Assembly: GCA_009103225.1 (NCBI GenBank) | Contig: RHPI01001052.1 | Location: 79,172-143,171, forward strand | DNA from: Chlorokybus atmophyticus | Lineage: Eukaryota; Streptophyta; Chlorokybophyceae; Chlorokybales; Chlorokybaceae | Direction of reading: 5' to 3' | DNA length: 64,000 nt | In this document: piece by piece, positions 37,646 through 49,800 of the stretch | Position numbering within the stretch: the first letter of the stretch is position 1 | Layout: every line of letters begins with the position of its first letter | The notes under the pieces: generated by a model | What the model saw: only the letters and a program-made list of their open reading frames with translations | Told to the model about the DNA's origin: nothing | The model's database searches: none | Made by a program: the position numbers and the translations under genes

Positions 37646-39055
37646 CAGATGCTGCGCTGCAGGTCTATCTTGTCTCTACGCTTAGCCTTGTTGGTATAGC
37701 GATTGCACTGTCATTTGACGGAATGTTGGTGTGTATATTATCCGCCCAAAGCACTTAACAACAAGCCGGCAGACGCTGCTCTTCTGATACAGCGTCAGAC
37801 CCACCATATGTGTGAACAATATTGTTCTGTCTGAATGCGAAGCCACCTGCAAAGTGCAACATAGCGCAAAGTTTTCTGTGTACACTGCATAGATATTGTT
37901 AATGTATCTCGTTGATGATGGCGTGCATTGCTTGTTACTCCGACGAGGGACTCAAGAAGAAGCTCAAAACCAAACTCACATACTTACAGATAACCAACAA
38001 CTTGTGTGGCTTGGACTGCTTGCATGCGCTGGTGCGGGTGTTGCTGTGCGCAGGCCATAGCAGTTTGTATGCAGTATGCTGTATGCAGGTTCAAGCACTA
38101 CGTGCGTGCGTGCGTGGTCGCATGCCATGCCATCACACATGGTTGCAATAATGAGGTACATGTACATACATACATAGCCAGCGTAGGTTTGGTTGAACAA
38201 CTGCAAGACCAACTCGCACGCCACCAGAAAAAGCGCATACAACCACACTATCAAGTAGCAGTAACCTCAGAGTAAGAGCACACGTGTACAGGGTGGTGTC
38301 TCTCTTATAATCAACATCAACACTCGCTGGCAACGCCTCAATGCGCATTACAACTGCAGCACTCGTAGCCACACTTGCGCGACTTTGCAGTGTACAGTGT
38401 CCAAGCAGAGAAGTGAAGATTGCATTGTGTGCGTGCATGCTGTGTATTGATCGATCGTGCTGGTGTTGTGTGAATGTGTGTGCTGCTGCGCACCAAAAAT
38501 GCGTAGTGCAATTGCTCATGCTATGCATTTGATCCGTTTGTATTTGTGTTTGTGCTTGTACAGGTTATGCGCGCGGTAGTTGTAGACATGCATGACACAA
38601 ACAGCAGCACACATGTAAGCACGTTGGTATACACCACCACCGGGCTGTACACACTGTTCATTCACACCTAACGCTACTACGCTACTCTTGACCTCCCCGT
38701 GTGTGTGTAGTTTTGTTGAGTGCTTGGTGTTGGTGTTGGTGTTGGTGTGTGCGCGTGTTGGAGCAGTTCGTGTGTGAGCAGAGAAGTGACATTGCACTGG
38801 CATGCACAATGCGTATGCGTGCACACATGTCACTCCCGCACGCGTGAGCTTGCTTGCAATGCCAATGCATAGAGTGTGGTAATACACTGGCATTGGCAAG
38901 CTGACGCTTGTTGTGTGTACCTTACCCTGTGACACGGAGTGACTAATGTGTGCAATGCAAGTCCTCCAAACTAGCACACTGTCATACTGCTTAGTGTTAT
39001 GTGCCGTTTGTTGTTTTGTTCCTTGCAACCGTCTAGTGCTTTGCTTGTGTGCGCC
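37646..39055. other. Intergenic region between CHMP2 and allantoate deiminase
   Basis: About 1.4 kb with no recognised gene. It includes a partial copy of the CCACCGGGCT dispersed repeat near 38620-38700 and a GTTGGT run near 38728. Confidence 0.55.
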
Positions 39056-42000
39056 ATGGCGAGGGCGGCGTTGGCGCTGGCATTGGCGCTAGCATTGGCT
39101 CTGGCATTGGGAGCTGTCGCCGGCATTGGGTTGCAGGAGGGCGAGGAGCCGCTGGATGGCGCCGCCGCCGCCGCCCACCCGGGCTACGGTGCGGCCCATA
39201 CGGCCTATGGCGTCAACAACCCACCAGGTGAGCATGAGGCCAGGGATTAGCATCACAGATTGACGCAAGCGCATCAAGGATTGAGGTTGCAAGACGTGAC
39301 AGTCATTTGTGTATACAGTTGCTGATTGGGGCAAAAAGCTTAATTGTTACTCGCATGCACACAGCATGCATGCATGCATGTGTCGATGTGTCCAGCAAGC
39401 AGCCGCACATGGAGATTGCATGTTCGTCAAGCAGACAGCATTGTACAATATGTACACCATATCTTACTACTACCCTAGCAGTCGTAGGGTATGAAGTTTC
39501 TGCTTCATACCTGGGTGTTGCGCAGAGTTCATTACTGCTGATGAGGCAGTTGCTGACGGCTTCCGGCACGTTCTGCGTGACGAGGCAGAAGCCAGGCTTC
39601 AAGAGCTCGGCAAGGTAGTCGTTAAATAAGCAAGCAGTTGCTTACACGTGTATGCGTGCACATTGCACGCATACACGTGCAAGCACGCGCACGTATATAT
39701 GCGTTTGCGTGTGTGTGTGAGTGCGGATATGACTTGATATGGCATAACCGACCGTTTCAACAGTTTGCTGTTCAATTGTCGTTTGTTTCGCTTGGCTGCC
39801 ATTGAGTTGATTGTCCTCCCGTGCAATCTCATCCGCGTTGTGCTGGTATGGGCAGGTCAGTGACGATGACAAGTCCCTGAGTCGCACCTTCCTCAGCCCC
39901 GCTCACGTCAAAGCCGCCGACACGATAGAGGCGTGGATGCAAGACGCTGGCATGCACACGTACGTATACATGCACATGTGCACTTAAGTATGCGGGCGCG
40001 TGCAAAAGTCCACATGTTGCATGTGTGTTTTTGTGTTCAGTGTGTGCGTGCATACATGCACAGTGTCTGTTAGTGCCTGCGTGCATGTGCATGCGCGTGC
40101 ACAGGATTGATGTTGGGTTGTGTCTGCCGATCAACACAGCTGGGTGGATGCGATTGGCAACGTGCATGGGCGCATCGATGTTGCGAATTCCTCCACTCCG
40201 GCACTCCTGATCGGCTCGCACTTTGTAGGTGCTGACCATTCGCCAACAAACATGTTGACCGCGTCGAGCATCATCTTCTCACACATTATGTCTCAGGATA
40301 CCGTGTTAGATGCGGGGCAATACGATGGCCCACTTGGCATCATGACCGCCATCGCTGCTGTCAAGGCACTGCTCATGAGATCCAAGCAAGAGGACCTTCA
40401 CAAGCCCATCGAGGTAGCATATCGTGCTTGTGTGTGTGCGTGTGCGCGTGCACATGCGCGTGCGTGCGCATGCGTGTGTGCGTGTGCGCGCCTGTTTGTG
40501 CACGTGTTCGCACACTTGTGCGTGCCTTATACCCACGCACAACGCCTATCCTTCCAGGTGATTGCTTTCAGCGATGAGGAGGGCATCCGCTTCCATTCCA
40601 CTTTTCTCGGTAGCAGGGCTGTTGCCGGCACTTTCAACCAGGCCACATTGCAATCAAAGGACAGCAGGTACATGTGTGTCACGACAGGCACAGAATTCAA
40701 CGTCCTGTAATGAACGCACAAGCAAGACGGTTGTGTGTGTGTGTTCTATGGCACAGCGGGCAAACCTTGGCGGAGGTTCTGGCGGCTGCGGGCTACAACT
40801 CATCATGGGAGGCCATCAGAGCTGCCGCTTACGACAAGTCTACCGTGGACGGCTATGTTGAGGTACATTTGCTTTCAGTAAGTTTCAACTTGAACGGGCT
40901 GCACGTTGCGCCATGGTGTTGGTGCTTGTGTCAAGTTGAAGACACACATGAATAAACCAAAGCATTGACTCCAAGCATGCCTTCTGTTTGCATGCTGTGT
41001 TTCTTCATTGCACAGGTGCACATCGAACAAGGCCCGGTGTTAGAGTCGATGGACGTGCCAACGGGGGTTGTGGCCGGCATCGCCGCGCAAGTGAGGCTGC
41101 AGGTGAGGTTGCGCAAACATTTGGACTTGTGTACTTGCAGTGCTTGAAGTCCACATGACATGTTGAGTGTGTTGTGTTGGACTCAAACATACTCGCAGGC
41201 AACTGTCACGGGTGTGCAAGGCCACGCGGGTACCGTGCCGATGCACCAGCGCCGGGACGCCCTCGCAGGCGTGGCCGAAGCCATCACCGCTGTGGAGAAG
41301 CTGTGCGGGGGCGGGCGCACGACTTCAGTGAATGTATGTGCGTGCGTGTTGTGTGTGTGATGAGGTTAGAACTGTGTCAACTGTTTTTCACAACAGGATG
41401 AGTGGCTCAAGACGGCGAGGAATGCCAACCTTGTCTGCACTGTTGGGTCGATAAACGTTTGGCCGGGCGCGAGCAATGTGATCCCCAGCAAGGTATGTTG
41501 TATGAGAGGTTATATGTTGAGCACTGAATTGATGCTATGAGCAATAAACCAACAATTCTTGTTTCTTCTGCAGGTGACTTTCACGCTTGATATCAGGGCG
41601 CTGGACGACGATATCTGCGAGGAAGCCGTTGCCGACACCGCGGCTGCAATACAAGCCGTGTGCCATCGCCGCGGCCTCAAGTTGGACATGCAAAAGAAGG
41701 TACAAAAGCAGCGCGTGGGTGATATATTGTCACATCAGTATGTGACACCAACACTGACAGTGTGTGTGTGCAGCACATGCAGGCGGCGGTGCCGTGCTCG
41801 GAGCGGTTGACGCAGGCGCTGCGCGAGGCGGCAGTTGAAGGCAACTCTGCGGCAATGGACTCCGTCACGCTCGCGGACCCGCCGCTGCTTACTAGCGGCG
41901 CGGGACACGATGCGATGGCCATGGCCGACTTGACAGAGGTGAGGACACGCAGTCTTGCTCAATACACTCTGCGTGCACGTATCGCTTCTGTGTGCATGTA

Positions 42001-42375
42001 CAGTGGTTGTTGTGGTGTGTGCTTGCGTGTGCGCGTGCACGTGTGCGAGCACGTCTGAGTGTCCGCACGTGTGAGTGTCCGCATAGTAGTGCGTGTGCGA
42101 GTATGCTACTGTGTGCGTGTGCACACGCATGTGGTCGTGCAACTGCATGTACGGTTATGACACATGTAAGTACTCGTGGTTCAACCACTGTGCTAAGCAT
42201 GGACAATACAGCATCTGATGGCAACTCTGTTTTCGTGCAGGTGGCCATGCTGTTTGTGCGCTGTAAAGGCGGTGTGAGTCATGCGCCGGAAGAGCACGTT
42301 GATGCGGATGACATATTGGCGGCAAGCACAACCTTACTTCTATTCTTGCAAGAGCAGGTCCTTCGCAAAGCCTGA
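39056..42375 (+). CDS. AAH: Allantoate deiminase (allantoate amidohydrolase)
   Basis: Exons 39056..39227, 39526..39614, 39856..39959, 40140..40224, 40297..40413, 40558..40667, 40757..40862, 41016..41102, 41199..41333, 41397..41492, 41574..41699, 41774..41938 and 42241..42375 give 508 residues. The enzyme hydrolyses allantoate in purine catabolism, releasing ammonia, and belongs to the M20-type Mn-dependent amidohydrolases. Metal and substrate motifs are intact: LLIGSHF-DTV, GQYDGPLGI, VIAFSDEEGIRFHSTFLGSR, VEVHIEQGPVLE, GHAGTVPMHQR, GASNVIPSK, SGAGHDAMAMADL and GGVSHAPEEH. The plant AAH rather than ureidoglycolate amidohydrolase pattern is clear. A strong signal peptide (MARAALALALALALALAL) predicts entry to the ER, as reported for the plant enzyme. 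GSHM of plants is GSHF here, split by an intron. Confidence 0.94.
39645..39679. repeat. Perfect 16-bp inverted repeat in AAH intron 2
   Basis: CACGTGTATGCGTGCA and its exact reverse complement lie 3 bases apart. The sequence is itself alternating purine-pyrimidine. Confidence 0.9.
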
Positions 42376-44055
42376 TTGCCATGTTGTGTACATTGCCATA
42401 TCTTCTCTGACTAAACACCACCATATAGCATACCTGTAATGTAATTATCCAGTGTAGTGCAATATGGGATGCATGTGCTGCACCACCGACGTTGATGACG
42501 CATTGTGCAATGTGGCATTGTGACATGCACATAGACGCCACCTTGCGAATGCATCTACACGCTCTTCAAAATAGAACACGCCCCGAATATGCTGCACTGG
42601 AAGGGCCGATATGAAAAGCGCCCCTTTCACCCAAAACCATGTTGAGTAGCGAAATCAGGCAGAAACCATATTCGAGCAACCCGCGCAGATAAGAACAGCA
42701 TCATGCATGCCTGTATAGTGTGAACATTCTACCTAAGCTGGCACGTGGTTGTGAAGAGGTCAACACCCCCTTTATGCGCGCGTGCATGAAAGCATAGATG
42801 AAGCCTTTCGACTCGACAGTGAGGAGTCTTATATACGAATTAGACAAGCTGGTTTTAAGAAAAGAAAGTGGAAGCAGATGCTGGCACTTATACATATGCA
42901 AGTTAGGCCAACCATATTTGGTGAAGGCACATACACTTATAGAGTTCACTTAAGACCACCATTTCACTATGTGATGGGTGGTTATTAATACCACATGCTT
43001 GTTATGCAACTTCATATTTATTACATATAGTCTGTAATCTATAGTTTTCTATGGCTGGGGCCCATGTTCTGTTACAATGAAACCCCTGAGTAAAATGCCA
43101 GGTTGATAACATATGAACACCGTGTCAGCAAAAGTTGTGACTAAATTATCGCAATATAATTATGCAATGAAATGACATACAGCTGCTGGTGTCAAGCATG
43201 TAAACTCAAAACATTGTGCTTTGCACATCTAGAATGTGGCTTCATAGAATGTGGCTTCAAACTCAACAAACTTATAAGTGAATTGTTTAAGGATCAAGTT
43301 GTGTACAACCTTATACAGGCAAATTCTTTATTATCTCGCGCAATGCACTTGGCCAAAGGCGTTATGGTCATGTTGTATGCATGTAAGCATTGATTGTGCT
43401 TGTGTTAGAACGGTCTGAAAACAACCACCAATTGATGTTGAATCTATTATGGTACAGATTAACACGTAATACCTAGTATCTGAGGGCATTGGTCTGTCAC
43501 AAGGAAACTCTTACAATTACATGATAGGTTATATATAATATCATATACACAGTGTCAATTGAAATTGTGAGTATATTGCAGTTAGTGATGTACAATTATG
43601 GTCCGTAAAGTACATTGAGATCATCGTTCTTTACAAATCTAAAAAGTGGTTTCAAGCTTGGAAAGCTTCAAGCCAAGTGCATTATAAGCAGAAACGATTA
43701 TGACTATTACGCTAATAACCATCACCTTTTACAAAATAAGTTGTAGTGGGTCAATTGTGCTTGTAGACACATGGTTAACTAGGAAGGACCGGTGTTAAAT
43801 AAAACAATAGGTACAATTATGGCACATAAATGTACTTTATTACCGCAGTCCGTTGTACAAGACCTTTATAGACGGCTTATGCGCATCAGAACCTTGCGTA
43901 TGCATATACTTGTTTTCTCTTTGTTGCATGTTGTTGGAAACCTCGTTTGCATTCCTCGCAACATGCATGTGACAATGCCATATCCCTAACGGTGATGAAA
44001 GTTATTACATATATATGGCATAACATACATGCCCTGCTTTTTTGTATGAACCGCG

Positions 44056-44061
<6 letters not shown>

Positions 44062-44118
<57 letters not shown>
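44062..44118. repeat. (AG)n microsatellite
   Basis: About 28 uninterrupted AG units, directly upstream of the 165-bp tandem duplication. Confidence 0.95.
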
Positions 44119-44125
<7 letters not shown>

Positions 44126-44131
44126 TGTGTT

Positions 44132-44450
44132 CTATCACATTATGATATGAATTGGTATTAACATGCAGTGCCAATGTTTATACACAAATGAGACAAATGA
44201 GACACGCATGGAATCTGACTATCTAAGCACTAACATCACGTTAACAAAATTGGGGGCTCCAAATCAAAGCGGATTGCTCGGCCCCAATGTATATTTTATC
44301 ACATTATAATTTAAATTGGTATTAACATGCAGTGCCAACGTTTATACACAAATGAGACAAATGAGACACGCATAGAGTTTCACCATCCAAGCACTAACAT
44401 CATGTGAACAAAATGGGCTCCCAATCAAAGCGGATTGCTCGGCCCCAACG
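44132..44450. repeat. 165-bp tandem duplication
   Basis: Units begin at 44132 and 44297. Both contain TTGGTATTAACATGCAGTGC, ACACAAATGAGACAAATGAG and AAAGCGGATTGCTCGGCCCC. Small differences show moderate age. Confidence 0.92.
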
Positions 44451-45118
44451 GCTCAGAGTGTACATGAGACACTTATATATGATGTAAGTTCTATCACTCA
44501 CGCGAATTGCATGCAACTCTTGGATGGATTTCGAACGTCATGGAACTCGCACACACGACGAGTGTCTCTGGACTGACAGGTCCGGTGACAAGGTTTCATT
44601 GGGTGCAGTGTCTGTCCGTTGCACAGGCAGGCATTGCGCTGAGATCAAGCTTGGCGGGAGTGGCGGCGGCGTGCATGCTTGCGCGCGTAGAACAGGACTG
44701 CGAGACTGGCTGCAGCAAGCAGCTAGGCGTGTAGGTAAACCTGAAGTGGGCTTGGGGAAATAGGCCTTCCTCTTTTGCTGGTGAGCCCCAGTCGTTCAAG
44801 TCGTGGTGTCCGAGTAGAAGAGGTTGCATTGACACTTATTGTCATGGTGCAGTGTAAGCATGACGCAGGGTTGCAAGCTCCTGCATTGTGTGCGCTTGGT
44901 GTGTGTGTGTGCTTGGACATCTGCACGTACGGTTGCCGTCCTCAGTCTATAGGATGTACCTGAGCAGGACCTTCTGTATTGGGTCTCCTGCAGCATGGAT
45001 CAATGCAGGACGCCCATTGCATGGACATGTACTGTCTGTAGTGCGTGCAAGCCAGTTGCACAGTCTGCTTGGTATTGTCGTCCAATTGTTGGCATCTGTT
45101 TCAGACTGTGTTGCAGTG

Positions 45119-45741
45119 ATGGCGACGCCTGCCAGTGCTCCGGCTGGCAATGCTGCAACCAGCGGTGTGATGGAGACCCGTCTTCGGTCCTTCCAGCGCA
45201 ACCAAGTGTGGAAGATTGCCCCTCCAGAGATCGCTCCACCAGACCGTGGCCTCAGCCAAGGGTGCATCATGAGCAACAAGTTCCACGCTCCCGGCGGGCC
45301 GTGGCGCCTCGCACTCAAGCTCATTAGCCAAGCAATAACGCAGCTTAGTGGGCAATATTCTGTATATCCTCCAACTGATAATGCTGCAATGTGGTGGGCC
45401 ACGGCGACACTGCAGCTGTTGCGGGTGGGTGATGAGCCCAACCCATGGCGGTCCGTTATGGTGTCTCCATCAGGGTACCCGCTGGGAACGATGTGCGGTT
45501 CGCTTACTTTAAAAAAGTCCCTTATGGGCCAAAGGCAGACTCTGGATTCACTCTCTTCGATAACGTAGAGATGAAGTACTGCCCGTTGAAGCAGCTGCAG
45601 GCTGCAATGATGGTGATCAAACCCGCATCCGGCGGTGGAGATCAAGGCGTCTCACTCGACCTGGGCCATGGCGACTGGTTTGGCAGGAATGAGATAGAAA
45701 TCCAGGTGGACATGACCAGTCTCTGCGCCGATTCTGACTAA
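45119..45741 (+). CDS. Uncharacterised protein, splice junction unresolved
   Basis: Two coding-like frames follow each other. From ATG 45119 a frame reads MATPASAPAGNAATSGVMET, then RSFQRNQVWKIAPPEI and FHAPGGPWRLALKLIS. A second frame, in a different phase, runs from about 45440 to TAA 45741 with RYGVSIRVPAGNDVRFAYFK, GPKADSGFTLFDNVEMKYC and DWFGRNEIEIQVDMTSL. A short intron between about 45345 and 45473 or a frameshift must join them; no junction with both good sites and matching phase was found. The pattern W-x-I ... G-x-WRL is faintly like the start of a MATH domain, but this is too weak to name. A coding region is likely; the product is unknown. Confidence 0.4.
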
Positions 45742-46821
45742 AGGCAAGTGATGGTTACCACTGACCGGTTCATCCACTTAGCGGAGGGGCGAGCGCAGGC
45801 ACATAGTTCATGCGTCTGTCTTTTCTTCTGTAGTAGAACACGCACGCCATTATCCAATTGGCTTGTTTGGTTTGTTATGCAATGTCGAACAGTGCAGTCA
45901 CAGGAATTGCAATTGTCATGCACCAGAGCATGCACCCATAGGCTGCAAGCCTGGAAGGCACCTTGCTATGTCACTTGGGCTGCCAAACATTCTCAAACTT
46001 GCAGTTTGTGTTCAGATATGGCCAAGACTTTAGAGGGACACATGCTGACGTTGGCACTACGCGAGAAGGGTTTGGGTAGTGAGAGACGCAGCAGCGGAAA
46101 CTACGTGGCAGAGTGGGTGGCGGGGGGAGAGGGAGAGCAGGCGGAAGGGAGGGAGTCGTCATGCTGTGCTTCTGCTACGGCTGCCTTTGCCAACATTAAC
46201 CGACAGAGCCCGTGTGGGCAGGTAATGCACTACTACTACGTATGTATGCATGCGTAACGGGGAGGTCTAAACTAGTGTAGTGTAGTGAGGAACAAACAGT
46301 GTGTATAGCCCGGAGGGTTGTGTTGTAATGTGCTTGCACATTGCTGTTTGGCATGCTCTGAGTGAGGTCATGTATGTCTCCAACTACTGCCAGCATATCC
46401 TGTACACCTACAACTCACACTGTCACAGAGCTCTGCACCGTGACAATGTACATCAGTAACAGGAGGGAGGAGTTGCTGCTACAATCCTAGCTGATATGCA
46501 TGCATCAAGTTTGTGCTGGCACATCAGTCTGCAAGCAGCTTGCAACGAGTGTGCATGCAGACACTGCCTGCATTCATGATGTGCGAACCAAGACAGTTCT
46601 GGAAGTTGCTTTGCATTGACTGATCATGCAATGCGACCAAGGGCAAATCTAGTTGATCGAGCGTCAGTCTACTCCAACACCTGACAACGCAACCCTACTG
46701 CTACAGCAATACACAGACAACCACTAAGCCACATCATTATTCACAAGACGCAATCTGGCCGGGCAGCAACATGACAGCAACATGCTGGTCTGGACGTTGG
46801 TACATGGCGGATGCGCGGCAC
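45742..46821. other. Intergenic region, no gene recognised
   Basis: A 169-codon plus-strand frame at 45748-46257 shows no domain and low-complexity ends. This stretch probably contains the 3' untranslated regions of the two convergent neighbours. Confidence 0.5.
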
Positions 46822-49800
46822 TCACACGTCCGAGACAACATCCACGGCCTGCGATAAGCCCGATACCCCGTGCAGCAGCTTTTTCCGGCTGTTAGCAGCG
46901 ACGGCGGCAAGGTCCAACACGGCAGCTTTGCTGTCCAGCAACTTGACCACATCCGACTCCAGTAGCCCAGAAAGGCGCTCCGTGTTCTGCTCCAGGTCCT
47001 GTATGCATGGCACAGTTCAACCATCCCCCGCATTGCGTCCCAGGCCCTCAATTGCTGTTGCCTTTCGTGAGCAACACCAACAGACTGATACCTGTTGCAA
47101 AAAGCAGAAGAGGTTCTTCTCTGGGCTTTCCTCCTCCATGGAGTATGCAAGAACGTAGGTCCATTGCAGCACTTGGCGGCACTGCATGGCAAATGCACAG
47201 ATCAGGCTCACAACGGACATTAACACGATGCCTGCAAACCCATACCAGGCTCACCCCTTACCTTGATCAGCTCATCTGTCGATTCGCCGACAAACTACAG
47301 GCAAAGGCAAACACGTGAGCAGGCATGTTGCACTCATAACAATTCAACCAGCAGCATGCAGAAGTGGTACAGCATTCATACAGCATAATCTCCACCTGAA
47401 CGTCGCCCCAGGTGAGGGTGGCTGTCGACTTTTGTAGCTCCGCCATTTTGACCTCTGCGTTCTGTCTGGTCTTGCTGTCAAGTTTCTTTGAGTTTTCATG
47501 ATTGATATACCGATGATAGTAGAAGAGGTAGCGATCCAAAGCAGCTCGGCTCTTCTCCTTTTTCTCTTTGCTCACATTCTTATCAGGGTCGTAGCGATTG
47601 CTGAGCAACATCCAAAGGATAGGTCAATTCAAAGCATGTCAAATGTGGCGCCACATGGAATGCAAAATAACTCAAGCTTACCAGGAGTAGTAGTCTGTAT
47701 GTGACTGCCAGGTCTCCAAGCAAACCCAGCAAAACTCATGCTTACTGCAAGACAACAAGTGATTAACAAACAAGGAGCACATGGCCACGAAGCCATCACA
47801 TCTTACCATTTCCTACAAGTCATGTGGTTGCAGCCTGCCAAACAAGCAATGACGTGAGGTCACGGACATGGCTGCACGTTTGAAAGCTGTACAAGCACTA
47901 CTTTTGCAAAAATGACCTCAAATGAGCCAGCAGGCATGGTTTCTGTCACCATGCCAACAATCCAAACATACCTCCGTTTTTCTCAATGGTTGAGTGGCAT
48001 TTTGGGCAGTCCTGCGTATTTGCTGATATCCAATTGTATGTCTCACTGCATAAGCGCACAATGCACATCAGCAGCGCTATTTCCAGACCTGAGCAGCACT
48101 TGCCAAGTATATACCTGTCATCGTCGCACTTCTTCAGCCAGGACTTGACCACTTCACAACCAGCTGGGGCATGGTTCTCCATTCGACATCGCGAGCAGAA
48201 TTCTGAAGAAAGCAACAACCCTCAGATTTGCTAACCCATGTTATCCATAGCAGTGATGTGTCCATGTACGAGATGGTTTCTTGCCAGTGGGATTCCCATT
48301 GAGATGAGGTTGCATTGGCAAGAAACCAGCATTACCGTGGTTGCGTCTACAGGTGACAAACTGGCTACTTGAATGGGTTGTATCCACCGACAGCCCGCAG
48401 TCAGGTGCTGGGCACCACACCACACCAACAGAATCGTCCACAAACGAATTCAGAAGAAAGTCCTTGTACTGCATACCACCATACATGAGGCACAGCTATT
48501 GATTCGAGCACACAGAAGTGACAGGCCAGGCATTGCAGCAAGTACAGCGGCCGTTGACCGACCTTTGCAGCAATGGATTGTGAGCATACTGCCAAGACCA
48601 AGTCCTCAGTGACCAACAGACTGCACTTGTAAGCCGGGCATCGAATCTGTGTGTCGCCCTCTTCTATCCTGATTGAAAGGTAACGCCGCCAGCAATCATT
48701 GCAGTAGCGATGGCCGCAAGGCAAGGCCGTTGTGTTAAGCAAACCTTCGTTCCTGCATTCATGTGTGGTCAGCACAACCTAGTTGAAGCCTCCATTGACC
48801 TCAAATGATGACCCAGGCTTTGCAAATTGCAGACAACTTCACCTGCAAATAGAACATTCAAACTGGTCTTGAAATGTTGATGATAAGGTGTCACTATGGC
48901 CAATGCCTGCAACACCAGCAGCAGCGCAGACTGTCTCTGGATCATCAAGATAGCGGCTGATTAGGTCTTCTTTGTTCCACTTGTACTTGCGAAGCAATAG
49001 CAAAGCAGCGGCATCACTGACGCCAAGCATCTCATGGACCTGCACCAGCAACATAAAAGCACTCAAATGGCTGATCAGCGCAGCCAATGTGTGATTGAAT
49101 AGCATGATGGACGCAACAACCAACTCATCTGCTTGCATGCAATGGAAGGATAATGAGAACCGCACATACCTCCGTCACAAGTGCTGCCTGTTGTTGCCGA
49201 CGTCCTTCAGCGTCCATAGAGGCAACTGCAATTTCAGTTTTGGGTTGGGATGTGCGCTTCTCTTGCTCGGGCTCACTGTACACCGCATCCTCTTCATCCT
49301 CATAATAGTCATCAGAGTCTGCGAAGCCATTGTCGCTCACATCGCTGGCGGTGCTCAAGCGATCGTCCTCCTGCTCTGGTATAACCTCCACGACTTTGGG
49401 GGGCGGCGGGGGCGGCATAGTGGGCTTTTGCTCCGCTTTGTCAGCTTTATTCTTGCTCTTGTCAACCTCAATCACATGCCTGTTGCTCTCAACCACTGGC
49501 ACCTGTGGCACTAAAGCTGGGGTCGCCACAGGTGACGTTGCAGGGCCTGTTGAATATGCGCGTCCGCTGCGAAGCATACGACTGCTTGGGGCTGAAATGG
49601 CGGCAATCGACACAGCCAGTAAGTCACAGAAAACTGAGCAAACATGTCTAAAGCGCACAGCAATTACATCATGCTACCCCAACTTGGCTTGCCAAGTGTT
49701 AACCATGCAAATTTACAAAGAGATTGCAAGCAGAAGCTGTCATGTTCACAAACAAATCAAGCAGTTGAAATGACAGTATGTGGCAACATTCAGCAGCACA

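Larger units (their letters stand above)
42376..45118. other. AT-richer gene-poor region
   Basis: From about 42.75 to 44.46 kb the DNA is visibly richer in A and T than the flanks and has few long open frames. It contains a GA microsatellite and a 165-bp tandem duplication, listed separately. A 68-codon frame at 42782-42988 (plus) has a protein-like end (VRPTIFGEGTYTYRVHLRPP) but no recognised family. The segment may be an insertion. Confidence 0.5.

Noticed and set aside
40225-40296. Read-through insert between GSHF and DTV in allantoate deiminase
   Set aside because: The 72 bases start GTAGGT and end TCAG, and removing them restores the conserved metal-binding motif.
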